From: Panulirus ornatus
Lineage: Eukaryota; Arthropoda; Malacostraca; Decapoda; Palinuridae
Reading direction: 5' to 3'
Length of the DNA stretch: 64,000 bases
NCBI RefSeq assembly: GCF_036320965.1
Contig: NC_092235.1
Span: forward strand, 4,981,342 to 5,045,341
The translations under genes were made by a program, and so were the position numbers. Within the stretch, counting starts at the first letter, position 1, and the number at the start of each line of letters is the position of its first letter. The notes under the pieces are model-generated. The model ran no database searches. It was not told where the DNA came from and saw only the letters and a program-made list of their open reading frames with translations. Shown piece by piece: positions 1-13,371 of the stretch.

Positions 1-1844
<1,844 letters not shown>

Positions 1845-2591
1845 TCAGGGATGAAATATGGTGGTGTGGACTTTAATCTTCAACACGGCCGCTTCAGCTT
1901 TAGGGTCGGCTGCTGCTGCAGGTGCTGCTGATCCTCCAGTCGCAGCGACGGACACATCAGGGTCTTCATCGACGACCAGTACGAGTACGTCGGGATCCAC
2001 CAGGCCTGATTCATCCCCATAGAAGTAGGGGATCAAGGTCACCAATTCAGTGGTAGGCATCACTTTGCCCCGTTGTTTGGTGGGAGCCAAAGAAACATTG
2101 ATGGGGATGGCGGCTGCTCCTGTGTCAACTACACCAGTTTCCTCGCTGGGTCCGCCTTCGCACAGGTCATCATCATCTTGATGCCGAGTCTGGATCTTCA
2201 CCACTACTCTCTCGTGCACGGGTTCGATATCCACGCGTGATCTCTTCCTGGAAGGCCTTTGGCATTCTGGAAGGCACCGCTTTCCTGCCTGGGCCAGGCC
2301 CTCACTGCTGGACAACCAGGCAATTCTGGTGTAGGCGTACTCCTGGTGGCGGCCGTTGCGTCCTCCAAGTCTGCGATCTGCCTTGATGCCCCACCGTCCC
2401 AGTGTTCTCCCGACGTTCAGGACGGCAGCTTTCTCGTACCCGAACCCTTCGCAGAATTCACAGTATCGCAAATATAGCTCAGTTCGGCTTATACAATCTT
2501 TAACAGCCCCGGTTTGCTGGATGTGAGCCTCGAAAAATTCAAGGAAGGATTCCTTGCCAGGGTACCGATGGGCAGCGCGGACGTGAGTCAT
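1845..2591 (-). CDS. Winged-helix DNA-binding protein, type A (wH-A1)
   Basis: An intact ORF of 248 codons. I chose the Met at 2591 rather than the longer frame from 2705, because from there the N-terminus aligns with that of wH-B1 (both run from Met through a basic stretch to GKxSF) and the shared core promoter lies just upstream. Residues ~12-93 read as a winged helix of RFX/Pox_D5 type: a helix ending in SRTELYLRYCEFC, a recognition-helix segment NVGRTLGRWGI, a basic wing RRLGGRNG and a closing strand. Residues ~112-119 (PSRKRSR) look like a nuclear localisation signal. The rest is low-complexity, acidic and alanine-rich. A nuclear DNA-binding role is inferred. A second copy ends at the gap near 47711. 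Family membership is by eye; exact homologues are unknown to me. Confidence 0.7.
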   Translation of the reverse strand: MTHVRAAHRYPGKESFLEFFEAHIQQTGAVKDCISRTELYLRYCEFCEGFGYEKAAVLNVGRTLGRWGIKADRRLGGRNGRHQEYAYTRIAWLSSSEGLAQAGKRCLPECQRPSRKRSRVDIEPVHERVVVKIQTRHQDDDDLCEGGPSEETGVVDTGAAAIPINVSLAPTKQRGKVMPTTELVTLIPYFYGDESGLVDPDVLVLVVDEDPDVSVAATGGSAAPAAAADPKAEAAVLKIKVHTTIFHP

Positions 2592-2624
2592 TTCTGCGAT
2601 CTGGTGAGATGAGTGATTTACTTG

Positions 2625-2670
2625 ACGAAGTAAACTTTCATAGATCAGCACTTGCAAAAATATAGTGAAG
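2625..2670 (-). promoter_or_regulatory. Core promoter of wH-A1
   Basis: On the minus strand, CTTCACTATATTT (box at 2658-2667) is followed after 22 nt by GTTTACTT (2628-2635), then cgtc and AAGTAAA. The same two boxes with the same 22-nt gap precede RRM1, and with 23-24 nt the wH-B genes. Box 1 is TATA-like; box 2 would sit near the start site. Further CTTCACTAT copies lie at about 2734-2743 and 2778-2787. Confidence 0.6.
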
Positions 2671-2878
2671 CCACACAAAAATATAGTCGACTCTTGTTTC
2701 CTCATTGATATAATATCCTAGATGATACATTAACATAGTGAAGTTGAAGCACTAGTGTAATGAAGATGAAACATCAATATAGTGAAGATGGCAGGTAGCC
2801 ATAGAGGGTGTACACTGGGCAGAATTACCTCTTGTGGAGAGTGTAATGTAGCTTGTAGTGGAAAGATAATGACATCAG

Positions 2879-2944
2879 TGATGGTGTGCGTGTATATGTG
2901 TGTGTGTGTGTGTGTGTGGGTGTAGTTGTGTGTGTGTGTGTGTA

Positions 2945-2995
<51 letters not shown>

Positions 2996-3001
2996 GTGTG
3001 T
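2879..3001. repeat. (TG)n microsatellite
   Basis: TG dinucleotide array with a few interruptions (tata, ggg, tagt). Open frames across it are repeat artefacts. Confidence 0.95.
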
Positions 3002-3888
3002 AGTGGTACAAAGACTATATAAGAAAGACAGGAAAGCAGGAGTAATCTCGCGTGAGCAATGACTGCTTTAATTGTGCGCGTTGTCAACAGCTGGTGGTAC
3101 TAATTACCCTTGCGCTGTCTGGCTGTCTGTTTGTTGACGAAAACTTTACAGTGAGTTTTCAGTTTAAAAAAAGAAGAAAATAATCTAAAACTTGTTTTTT
3201 TATGTTTTTCCCAAGGATGAAGCATTGTATGGACGAATTGAGACAACTATGAGCAATAACATATATAGGTAACATTAAACACAATGTTAGGGACCAAATC
3301 AACTAGACGGTTTCATCAACATTCATGCCATATCAACCAGGACATATTTCATTCTTTAACATTAAAGCAACATATTTACATACATAACCTGTAATTGGTC
3401 CACGTAAGCCTAATGATCCTGATGAAGTGATTATGCAGATAAGAGATGATGAGAAATACTCTAACAATAATGAGCTTGAAAACAAAGTTAACTAGCATAA
3501 GTGACTCGTCAATAAGTAAGCTCAAGAATATTTTTTTCTTTAATTACAAAACTGTAGGTATTGGGGAAATATGGTATGTACTTCTTGATATCTAAAAAAT
3601 TCGCCTTTGTCTTTGTTGAGTTTGTAGAAAAATGTGGTTGTTTGTTATCTACTTGTCTTAGATTTATCCCATCCTACGTTTATATTTATGAATGTCTTAC
3701 CAATTCCATCACAGCAATGCCCCTTACCTCTCCTTGTCCTGTGGAAATGTGTGTAAAATGTGATGTGTGGGAGTAGTTTTCCTCCTCTTACATATCACAC
3801 ATAGATAACATCTTTTTCTGCTCATAATCATATATCTGATTAATCTCATGTGAGTTCTACGTACCGAATCATAGACAACATTAACTCT
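3002..3888. other. No gene recognised
   Basis: AT-rich sequence between the (TG)n tract and a minisatellite. The longest frames (about 70 codons) show no domain, and I see no RNA gene or repeat family that I recognise. Confidence 0.5.
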
Positions 3889-4178
3889 CACCGTCATGTT
3901 CACTACAGAGAGAGACACCATTATCTCTCACCATCATATTCACTGCAGAGAGAGACACCATTATCTCTCACCGTCATGTTCACTATAGAGGGAGACTCCA
4001 TTATCTCTCACCATCATGTTCACTACAGAGGGAGACACCATTATCTCTCACCATCATGTTCACTACAGAGGGAGACACCATTATCTCTCACCATCATGTT
4101 CACTATAGAGGGAGACACCATTATCTCTCAGTATCATGTTCACTACAGAGGGAGACACCATTATCTCTCACCATCATT
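3889..4178. repeat. 40-bp minisatellite, about 7 copies
   Basis: Tandem units of 40 bp built on accattatctctcaccatca followed by tgttcactacagagggagac, with scattered substitutions. The long plus-strand ORF here (to 4899) is a by-product of the repeats, since 40 is not a multiple of three and three frames are open. Confidence 0.93.
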
Positions 4179-4239
4179 AAGTTCTGGCCTGCAAGTAACA
4201 GAGATCTGCTACTCAGGACCACCTGGCCATTGTTTGTTT

Positions 4240-4855
4240 CTGCCAACATTTCCATCTATCGATCGCCAATATACCCAGTCTGTCCCATCTATCGATCACT
4301 ATAACCAATTTCTCCCATCTATTTATTTTCATTATACACTGTCTGTCCCCATCTATCGATCTTCACTATACCCTGTCTGCCACAATCTATCGATCTTCAC
4401 TATACCCTATCTGTCCCATCTATCGATCTTCACGATACCTTGTCTGTCCTATCTATCGATCTTCACTATACCCAGCCTGTCCCATCTATGGATCTTCTCT
4501 ATACCCTGTCTGTCCCGTCTATTGATCTTCACTATGCCCTGTCTGTCCCATCAATCAATTCATTATAATGTGTGTCCCATCTACACATCTTCACTATACC
4601 CTGTCTGTCCCATCTATGGATCTTCACTATACCCTGTCTGTCCCATCTACGAATCTTCACTGTACCTGTCAGTCCCATGTATGCATCTTCACTACACCCT
4701 GTCTCTCCCATCTATGGATATTCACTATACCCTGTCTGTCCCATCTATCAATCTTCACTGTACACAGTCTGGCCCATCTATGGATATTCACTATACCCTG
4801 TCTGTCCCATCTATCGATCTTCACTATATCCAGTCTGTCCCATCCACCTGTACCC
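4240..4855. repeat. 33-bp minisatellite, about 18 diverged copies
   Basis: Units of 33 bp with core cccatctatcgatcttcac and tataccctgtctgt. Because 33 is a multiple of three, every frame stays open and gives repeats such as SIFTIPCLSHL. I see no start context or promoter; coding is unlikely. Confidence 0.92.
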
Positions 4856-5028
4856 CTGGTCACCATGTAATAACCATTAACCCACCTACAATATTTTAGA
4901 TGGTCTCTACATTCAAAATCGCCGAAGTCGACATGCTTTTGTTTCTATGAAGTCGACTATGCTTTTATTTCTATGTGGGATATTAGAGCATGGGGGTACC
5001 TTACTATTTTTTTCCATATCAATATACT

Positions 5029-5068
5029 CACTATATTTCTGTACGTACAAGGATAACCGAGGTTACTT
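5029..5068 (+). promoter_or_regulatory. Core promoter of RRM1 with TAACCGAGGTTA palindrome
   Basis: CACTATATTT (5029-5038) is separated by exactly 22 nt from GGTTACTT (5061-5068). The second box forms the right half of the palindrome TAACC-GA-GGTTA (about 5054-5065), preceded by caagg. The start codon is 36 nt downstream. Boxes and spacing match wH-A1, and the palindrome with its caagg lead matches the wH-B promoters. Confidence 0.65.
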
Positions 5069-5103
5069 CGTAAAGTGCACAACGTAATCTTAGTATCTTC
5101 AAC

Positions 5104-5955
5104 ATGGGAGTTTTTGCAAAAAGCTCAGTTGTGGAGGTGGTCGAGCAGCAGCAGGTGCTCTGGGTCGCCCTCCTTGACCAGGCCTACCTGCCTTTCCACG
5201 ATGAGGATGATTTGCTGGACCGTCCACCACACGAGACCCGACTCCCACATATAGATGAGTTGGGCTGCGATGATGACGACATACATGTCATCGTGCCCAC
5301 CAACGAGCAGTTGCAAGGGGTTCTCAGAACCGTCCTGCAGCGGTATACCATCAGGGTCGTCAACGTTCCATACAAAATCTCGAGGACGAACGTCTGGGAA
5401 TTCTTCAAGCAGTTCGGCGACATCGTTCGCTTCGACATGCTGTCCTACACGACCTACGAGAACCACCGCGGGATTGCCGTCGTCCAGTACTCCTGCTATG
5501 CCTCCTACAAGAAGGCACTTCTTGCCGACGTGACACCACTCTCCGTCAACGATCGCTGTGCAAAAGTGAAACCTCACCGTCCCACTGATGCTGACCAAGT
5601 GACCTCGCCCACTCAAGTGGCACTGCAGCCCACACTCCCTACCAGACCCACCATCCATGAGGAAATGCAGCCCACCCCACTTGTAAGGCCCACATTCAGG
5701 GAGACATGGCAGGTCTCAAGACCTGTCAGGCCCACCATTCAAGACCGACTTGGTCCCCCAACACATGTCAGGCCCACCATTCAAGACCGACTTGGTCCCC
5801 CAACACATGTCAGGCCCAGCGTTCTAGACCGACTGGGACCAATAACACATGACATGTCCTACGTTACAGACCGACTGCACTCTGCACCACGTACGGGCGT
5901 TAAAAGGCGTGTCGAGATGACACACGCTCCCCGTGCCAAAAGATTCAGTTGGTGA
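5104..5955 (+). CDS. RRM-domain protein with basic repeat tail (RRM1)
   Basis: Intact ORF of 283 codons. Residues ~81-158 read as an RNA-recognition motif: RNP2-like IRVVNVP (83-89), helix NVWEFFKQFG, and RNP1-like HRGIAVVQY (121-129) with the central aromatic of RNP1 partly replaced. The first 70 residues are acidic (DEDD, CDDDD). Residues ~209-250 hold three tandem units of the RPTIQDRLGPPTHV type, and the C-terminus (~266-281) has two basic clusters, VKRR and RAKR, likely nuclear signals. RNA or single-strand nucleic acid binding in the nucleus is inferred. The promoter matches the winged-helix genes, and the downstream region is the same spacer S that follows wH-B. A broken second copy lies at 37895-38365. 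Confidence 0.7.
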   Translation: MGVFAKSSVVEVVEQQQVLWVALLDQAYLPFHDEDDLLDRPPHETRLPHIDELGCDDDDIHVIVPTNEQLQGVLRTVLQRYTIRVVNVPYKISRTNVWEFFKQFGDIVRFDMLSYTTYENHRGIAVVQYSCYASYKKALLADVTPLSVNDRCAKVKPHRPTDADQVTSPTQVALQPTLPTRPTIHEEMQPTPLVRPTFRETWQVSRPVRPTIQDRLGPPTHVRPTIQDRLGPPTHVRPSVLDRLGPITHDMSYVTDRLHSAPRTGVKRRVEMTHAPRAKRFSW

Positions 5956-6430
5956 GGAACCTGAGTTCTTTCTTCCTGCTGGTGCTGCAGGAGAACACGG
6001 CCCTAGAGTGGACACTGGAGGTGTGTTTGTGTTTGTGTTTGGGTTATTACTGAGGAACCAACACCAAGACAACTTTAGTTTCGCATCGCCAAGGATTACG
6101 TTAATCTGGCGGAAGTCTGGCTTTCTCCCAGTAGTGGATGACACATAATATATACGTAGGGACGTTGAAAAACAAAGAAAAAAAAAATGGGAACATTATC
6201 ACCCCCCCCCCCCCGAAAAAATGCATAAATTCACGGGGATAATTTCCTTCGTCTTCAAAGAAAATTGAAACTCTTCCGACGCTACCGTGCCTTCCATAAA
6301 GCAACCCTCAAAGAAATCACTTTCTACACAATGCGCAAGGATTCGGTTAGCCAATCTTCATATGGCTGGGGCTATTCTTCCCTCTGATTGATTCATTTTT
6401 CAAGATTAAGGAAAGTTATAATAAAAATAT
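5956..6430 (+). other. 3' region of the RRM gene
   Basis: Conserved in the RRM2 copy (37451-37894, minus) including a gtgttt repeat and a following poly-C run near 6205-6215. No ORF of note. The similarity shows that the repeated unit includes this 3' flank as well as the gene. Confidence 0.6.
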
Positions 6431-7946
6431 TGTATTGAGTTTCTCCGTTGGCGTCAGGGTAAACACCCATCCCCCCCGAAGCTTGGTTACCTTTCCGTGG
6501 TGGGGGGGACTTCATGGATTGGGCAGTAGCAACCATCGCTGGTTGCTTCTGTTCAATCCATGAACGAAAAACCAAGCATCTTGAGCGTAATTGTCGTATA
6601 AATTCACTTGGTGTCAAAACTGACGCGAAAGCGGTTGTCTCAATTTTGTCAGAAATGTTTGTGCGTCTCGGCCTGATGGCGGGAGTCGGTTTGGCAACCG
6701 TCCCAGAAGTAGCTACAGTGAGGCCCAGCAGCTGTCCCTAATACTGTGGAAGGCACTCATGTAAGGTGTGCAGTGAGGCGCACCAGTAACAAGGGAAACG
6801 GACAACCAAAACAGCAATCTTGATCATCAGGAGGCTATCCAATGCTCAGAGTAGATAAGGACGATTATTGTATGGCTTCGCTCAGAGGATGAAAATCTTT
6901 ACCGTGAAAATCAACAAGTAAAATAACTAGTAGTTAGTGGTAGTGAAGTGGAATTACCGTATTTCTGTGGTCTTAATAGTAAAACGAAACTTTTCGTTTT
7001 CTCCATCAATCTAGAGGTGTTGTAGACCACCATCCTTAAGGTTGTAAGGTAATGGTAACTACAAGGTTATGACCTCAGCAAATTTGTGATGGAAAGTGCA
7101 GGAAATGTGGTAATGTATATAATATAAATTATATAGTTGTATAATAAATGTGTATTAAAATTTTGTCTTCTCTGTTCCCGTTCATTAATTCAAATACAGG
7201 TAAGTTTTCTCTCTAACGAGATGGGATAAGCTACGTGCACTCGGCTTGTAAATGTGGTGACTTTCCCTTCATTACCACAATGGTGTGCTGAACTGAAGAT
7301 GTAGAATTCCGTAGATGAAGCTAATATAGGAAATCAATCTACATCAAAAACTGAATGTATGCATCTTTTGATGGACATAAAACAAACGGACGGAGGGGCA
7401 CACTGGAGCAAATGAATTTCAATATCACCACTTAAAGTAGGCCTTTCAACCAGTTGTGGCTTTAAAGCAAACTTTTTCTAGCCAAGGTTTAGTTAGCACC
7501 TAAACTAATCCCCACGACCTTACCTGAAGAAATATTTTCAGAAGGTACTGTCTGAACATATTTCTAAGGTAAGGTCGTTTAGGTTTGGTTTAGATGCTAC
7601 CCTAACCTAGACTAGAAAAAGTTTCCTTTGCTTCAGAGCCTCAACTACGTAGACGGGCTACTGTTGATATTAAACAGTAACAGAAAGGTGATAAAACTGA
7701 GATGAAATGAATAAAAATATAGAATGGGTCAGTTAAAAGTTGAAGTATTTGCTAAATATAATTTTTGACAGATGCAAATGCATCCTAAAGTCAGTCACTT
7801 AAATCACTGAATCACTGAATATCATTTTGATTGTTGGAACTAGTTACAGGAAGTAAAAATATCAAGCTTAAAGGGATGCCATTACAATAACTTTGTATAC
7901 CTGTATAGGATCTCTTAAACTTCTTTTCCCTAAAGCTGAATGGATT
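6431..7946 (+). repeat. Spacer S, copy S1
   Basis: Matches 44060-45606 closely, apart from a ~31-bp deletion near 6693. It begins abruptly at TATTGAGTTTCTCCGTTGGCG, the point where the downstream regions of the RRM and wH-B genes become the same. It contains the conserved hairpin at 6512-6563. It ends by divergence at about 7946. Confidence 0.88.
6512..6563 (+). other. Conserved long hairpin in spacer S (copy 1)
   Basis: A 52-base near-palindrome: arm TCATGGATTG..CAG.AGCAACCA pairs with TGGTTGCT.CTG..CAATCCATGA around a 4-base loop, with two small internal mismatches. The same hairpin occurs at 19941-19992, 37292-37343 and 44139-44190, always with a gaagcttggttacc block and a G-rich run (ccgtggtggggggg) beside it. 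Confidence 0.85.
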
Positions 7947-8413
7947 TAAGTCGTTTAATCTGCTCTCTGAATTTGTTTCTCAGTCCAGTAATCATCTTTG
8001 GAGATTACCTCAGTAATATCTCCATTCAATGTCTTCCTTTTCAAATTAGTTGACGACCACAGCAGTACAATATCCAAGCTGGGATGGCTATGTTTTGGGA
8101 AGGCGAGAGGTCAGGTTATGCAAGAATGTTAGAAATCGCTTCCATCAGTTTCTACCCTATCTACTCTAAAAATTTTGGGTTATTAGAACTTAGAGATTTA
8201 TGAGTAGATAATACAATATAGTTATCTTGGCAAGATATCCAACATGAGATGATAGTCATAATAACAATATAGTCACAAGGCCAATATATAGTCACCAGAA
8301 TATCATATTTATCATGATAATGTATCACTTATGACAAAATATGCATGATTAAAAATGACATTATGGCACCTACAACAAATATCACATTGCTAATATAGCC
8401 AAGGTGACGTTAC
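7947..8413. other. No gene recognised
   Basis: AT-rich sequence with several tatagtcac or atatagt words and no coding signal. It ends at the (GATA)n tail of the next element. Confidence 0.5.
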
Positions 8414-10850
8414 ATAGATAGATAGATAGATAGTTTATTAACCACAACAAGATAAGATTGACATTAAGCATACATAAGTACAATAAACGTTAAATCTAAA
8501 GGAACAATAATCACTAAATCCACTTTTAATGTTGATAATGTAGTCCACAGAATATTATCTTAAAGTTATTTAATCATACATTCTAATATCTTAAAAATTA
8601 TTTCACAACATGTATCATAGGGAAAATCAGGTGCAAAAAGGTCCTCTAATCTTATGAAGTTATACATATGTCTGATGTTCTGTGTCAAAGAACAATTTTC
8701 AATCACATGCCTCTCAGTTTGTACACCTCCACCACAAATACACACACCTTCTTCAAAAGGTATGCGGCCACGTCCCCTTCTATTCCAGCGACCTGTTTCA
8801 ACACTTAAACTGTGGCCGCTTACACGGAAGCGCGTAAATGCAGCGCGGTTGGACTCTGGTATCAGATGTTTTTTAGTGAATACGTCATGTATAGACAAAC
8901 CTGGGTTGAGCTCTTTACATATGATACACCTTGAGGAGCTGGAATTTTCAATTGCGTTATGTACATTTTTAATTAAGGAAGTTAGGTCAGGAGGGCGGTT
9001 ATCAATGAAATTTTGAATATATTTCCCCATGTGTGTATTGGTTATAACACGGATGGAAAGTGTTAGGGGATCATCTGGCATATCTGATCTTTGGGATCAC
9101 ATACTGCTGAAAAACTTGTGCTGCTTAAACTTAATAAAATCTGGGAGTGAAGGATATCCAGCTTCCGCATAGCATACCGAATTTGATGTAGTCTTCCTGA
9201 CCCTTAGTAGTTGTTTTATGGCCCAATTGTACAGTCTAATAACAGGTTTGATATCAGCACTTACCCAAGACTCGCATCCATACAGTAAGGACGACATCAT
9301 GGCAGCATCAAGGACTCGTCGTTTAACAATAAATGGAATGTCGTTATTCTTCTTGAGGAATGATACATACTTTAACACATGGGACAATTTTCTTTTAGCG
9401 TGAGTCCGTACAGCCGAGGACACAGAGCCGTCACAGGTGAAGGGTGACCCCAGGTAGATACATAGTTCACGCAGTGTTCTACGACTAAATCGTTCCTTAT
9501 CTCTCTCATTGCCGTTAATTACAAAAAAATTAGTTTTAGAGCAGTTGATCACCATGCCAAACTCTTCACAAAATTGTTGTAATATTTCTAACTTTTTTAC
9601 TATATTCTGTCTACTAGTTAATAACAACACAGTGTCATCCATAAGAACCATAACATGTAACCACTCTATGAATTGCTCAGGTTGACATCTTTCTTTCACG
9701 AGGCGAATGAGTTCATTGACAAATATTATGAACAATAAACAAGATGTAGGTGATCTCTGCCTAACCCCACGCGTAGCTGTTACCACAGCCCCTCCCACCA
9801 GGCTCTCCGTAACACGATACATGGCCTTCAACGCCGCTTACATCACCGCGCCACACCCAATATGCCGCAACACTGTAAACAACTTCTGCCTCGGGACTAA
9901 GTCATAAGCTTTGGAAAAGTCAATAAAGGTTATAAATAATTTAACTTTCTTACGTGTGGCCGTGTCAGAAAGAATACGAAGTGTAACAACAATATGTTTG
10001 ATACAGCTACGCTGCTTCTGTGATCCAGCCTCTTCCCTGTAAGGTTTGAACCACAGGGTTAACCGCCGGCACAGAACCATATCATACAGTTTGGCTAAAG
10101 TCTTGATTACACTTATACCTCGGTAATTACTTGGGTCTTTTCTTAAACACTGTAAAGACTTTGGCTCTCATCCATGAGTGAGGGTAAATGCCTGGTAAGA
10201 AAATGCTATTAAACAAAGTAGCCAAACTTCACAACCACTGAACTGGCAACAAAGAGAATACGCCAGGGGGAACTCCGTCAAGCCCGCTGGCTTTATCAGG
10301 CTTCATCTTCCTGGGCTGTTCGTGTATCTCTGCAGGTGTAATTGGCTCATCAAGGATAGGAATAGTGACGTCAGTTGTCTCGTTGTTTCCGTCAATGTCT
10401 GTCTCATTATTAGAGTTCAGTACTGTCTCGAAGTGTGTCTTAAAATCCTGGTCACTGGGACACGAGCTATCCTGGCAATCATCCATACTGAAATCACCCT
10501 TCCAATTAATTGCTCTCCACACTCGAGCGTCATCTGCATCATTCAGTAATCTTTCCCATCTGCCTAAACTGGTATTGTTAACTGTTGATTCATCCTTTCG
10601 CACACTACTCTGTGCACAAGCATATACCATGTTGGATAAATCCTGCACAATATTGTCTATATCCAAATTATCTTCCAATGGATCTATATGAGGGATATAT
10701 TCTACAAACAGATCTTTTCTTATACTGCTGAACTTGATAGGTTTCTTACATAGTCTCATTTTACTGGCTTCACCTTGAAGAACGGCATGATCTCCCAACA
10801 TTTCTGCCCTGGCCAGCAGGCTGGTAAGGTCCACACCTTTACAGGCAATA
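8414..10850 (-). mobile_element. Non-LTR retrotransposon (LINE A), 5'-truncated
   Basis: The minus strand carries the RT and C-terminal part of a LINE ORF2, then an AATAAA within gttaataaac followed directly by a (TATC)n tail (8415-8434), a typical 3' end for LINEs with simple-repeat tails. The 5' side stops at a (CA)n/(TA)n tract near 10850, so the endonuclease and ORF1 are missing. Clade is unresolved (CR1/L2/Daphne-like are candidates). Confidence 0.85.
8566..10850 (-). pseudogene. LINE A ORF2 remnant (reverse transcriptase)
   Basis: Pieces in order on the minus strand: an RT-upstream linker ending KMKPDKASGLDGVPPGV (10867-10229); RT motif FIDFSKAYDLVPRQ (10080-9838); RT palm with a weakened VLMDDTVLL in place of YxDD and a thumb/connection segment LLYGCESWVSADIKP (9831-9097); and a C-terminal domain with CxxC and HxxxxC residues typical of LINE tails (9081-8566). 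The pieces are in different frames or split by stops, so the element is dead. No RNase H is seen. Confidence 0.85.
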
Positions 10851-10867
10851 CACACACACACACACAC

Positions 10868-10943
<76 letters not shown>
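10848..10943. repeat. (CA)n-(TA)n microsatellite
   Basis: A short CA array runs into ~75 bp of TA. It marks both the 5' break of LINE A and the 3' tail of RTE copy 1. Confidence 0.95.
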
Positions 10944-10947
<4 letters not shown>

Positions 10948-13368
10948 TTTTTTTTATTATACTTTGTCGCTGTCTCCCGCGTTTGCGAGGTAGCGCAAGG
11001 AAACAGACGAAAGAAATGGCCCAACCCCTCCCCATACACATGTATATACATACGTCCACACACGCAAATATACATACCTACACAGCTTTCCATGGTTTAC
11101 CCCAGACGCTTCACATGCCCTGCTTCAATCCACTGACAGCACGTCAACCCCGGTATACCACATCGCTCCAATTCACTCTATTCCTTGCCCTCCTTTCACC
11201 CTCCTGCATGTTCAGGCCCCGATCACACAAAATCTTTTTCACTCCATCTTTCCACCTCCAATTTGGTCTCCCTCTTCTCCTTGTTCCCTCCACCTCCGAC
11301 ACATATATCCTCTTGGTCAATCTTTCCTCACTCATCCTCTCCATGTGCCCAAACCACTTCAAAACACCCTCTTCTGCTCTCTCAACCACGCTCTTTTTAT
11401 TTCCACACATCTCTCTTACCCTTACGTTACTCACTCGATCAAACCACCTCACACCACACATTGTCCTCAAACATCTCATTTCCAGCACATCCATCCTCCT
11501 GCGCACAACTCTATCCATAGCCCACGCCTCGCAACCATACAACATTGTTGGAACCACTATTCCTTCAAACATACCCATTTTTGCTTTCCGAGATAATGTT
11601 CTCGACTTCCACACATTCTTCAAGGCCCCCAGGATTTTCGCCCCCTCCCCACCCTATGATCCACTTCCGCTTCCATGGTTCCATCCGCTGCCAGATCCAC
11701 TCCCAGATATCTAAAACACTTCACTTCCTCTAGTTTTTCTCCATTCAAACTCACCTCCCAATTGACTTCACCCTCAACCCTACTGTACCTAATAACCTTG
11801 CTCTTATTCACATTTACTCTTAACTTTCTTCTTCCTCACACTTTTCCAAACTCAGTCACCAGCTTCTGCAGTTTCTCACATGAATCAGCCACCAGCGCTG
11901 TATCATCAGCGAACAACAACTGACTCACTTCCCAAGCTCTCTCATCCCCAACAGACTTCATACTTGCCCCTCTTTCCAAAACTCTTGCATTTACCTCCCT
12001 AACAACCCCATCCATAAACAAATTAAACAACCATGGAGACATCACACACCCCTGCCGCAAACCTACATTCACTGAGAACCAATCACTTTCCTCTCTTCCT
12101 ACACGTACACATGCCTTACATCCTCGATAAAAACTTTTCACTGCTTCTAACAACTTTCCTCACACACCATATATTCTTAATACCTTCCACAAAGCATCTC
12201 TATCAACTCTATCATATGCCTTCTCCAGATCCATAAATGCTACATACAAATCCATTTGCTTTTCTAAGTATTTCTCACATACATTCTTCAAAGCAAACAC
12301 CTGATCCACACATCCTCTACCACTTCTGAAACCACACTGCTCTTCCCCAATCTGATGCTCTGTACATGCCTTCACCCTCTCAATCAATACCCTCCCATAT
12401 AATTTACCAGGAATACTCAACAAACTTATACCTCTGTAATTTGAGCACTCACTCTTATCCCCTTTGCCTTTGTACAATGGCACTATGCACGCATTCCGGC
12501 AATCCTCAGGCACCTCACCATGAGTCATACATACATTAAATAACCTTACCAACCAGTCAACAATACAGTCACCCCCTTTTTTAATAAATTCCACTGCAAT
12601 ACCATCCAAACCCGCTGCCTTGCCGGCTTTCATCTTCCGCAAAGCTTTCACTACCTCTTCTCTGTTTACCAAATCATTTTCCCTAACCCTCTCACTTTGC
12701 ACACCACCTCGACCAAAACACCCTATATCTGCCACTCTATCATCAAACACATTCAACAAACCTTCAAAATACTCACTCCATCTCCTTCTCACATCACCAC
12801 TACTTGTTATCACCTCCCCACTTGCGCCCTTCACCGAAGTTCCCATTTGCTCCCTTGTCTTACGCACTTTATTTACCTCCTTCCAGAACATCTTTTTATT
12901 CTCCCTAAAATTTAATGATACTCTCTCACCCCAACTCTCATTTGCCCTTTTTTTCACCTCTTGCACCTTTCTCTTGACCTCCTGTCTCTTTCTTTTATAC
13001 ATCTCCCACTCAATTGCATTTTTTCCCTGCAAAAATCGTCCAAATGCCTCTCTCTTCTCTTTCACTAATACTCTTACTTCTTCATCCCACCACTCACTAT
13101 CCTTTCTAATCAACCCACCTCCCACTCTTCTCATGCCACAAGCATCTTTTGCGCAATCCATCACTGATTCCCTAAATACATCTCATTCCTCCCCCACTCC
13201 CCTTACTTCCATTGTTCTCACCTTTTTCCATTCTGTACTCAGTCTCTCCTGGTACTTCCTCACACAGGTCTCCTTCTCAAGCTCACTTACTCCCACCACC
13301 CTCTTCACCCCAACATTCACTCTTCTTTTCTGAAAACCCATACAAATCTTCACCTTAGCCTCCACAAG

Positions 13369-13371
<3 letters not shown>
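10944..13371 (-). mobile_element. RTE-clade LINE, copy 1, 5'-truncated
   Basis: Minus-strand order: linker, RT, C-terminal region, a ~190-bp 3' UTR (10944-11140) ending in the CTCGC-loop-GCGGG hairpin, then an A-rich stretch and (AT)n. The 5' end stops in (AT)n at 13372, so the endonuclease is absent. The 3' UTR carries the same internal deletion as copy 3 relative to copy 2. Confidence 0.92.
11144..13370 (-). pseudogene. RTE reverse transcriptase remnant, copy 1
   Basis: The longest intact block (13164-12160) contains the finger and palm motifs KMKAGKAAGLDGIAVEFIK, PLYKGKGDKSECSNYRGISL, GFRSGRG and [13 protein letters not shown]. The next block (12153-11836) has RQGCVMSPWLFNLFM and the catalytic LLFADDTALV. 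The last (11811-11144) has KCFRYLGVDL and YGCEAWAMD plus the C-terminal WFGHMERM region. Compared with copies 2 and 3, at least four stops or frameshifts break it (for example WD to stop near 13182 and a GGA to TGA change near 12158). This clade encodes a single polyprotein with AP-endonuclease and RT; only RT remains. Confidence 0.92.

Noticed and set aside
3850..4899. 349-codon ORF
   Set aside because: Spans two minisatellites; no promoter or domain, and parallel frames are open.
6514..6741. 75-codon ORF across the spacer hairpin
   Set aside because: The frame is not kept in all four copies (a 31-bp indel changes its end), and conservation follows the hairpin rather than codons.
11185..12236. 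Plus-strand ORFs rich in Ser, Thr, Pro and Phe
   Set aside because: Antisense shadows of the RTE reverse transcriptase; the same shadows occur at 28168-28675 and 30329-30804.
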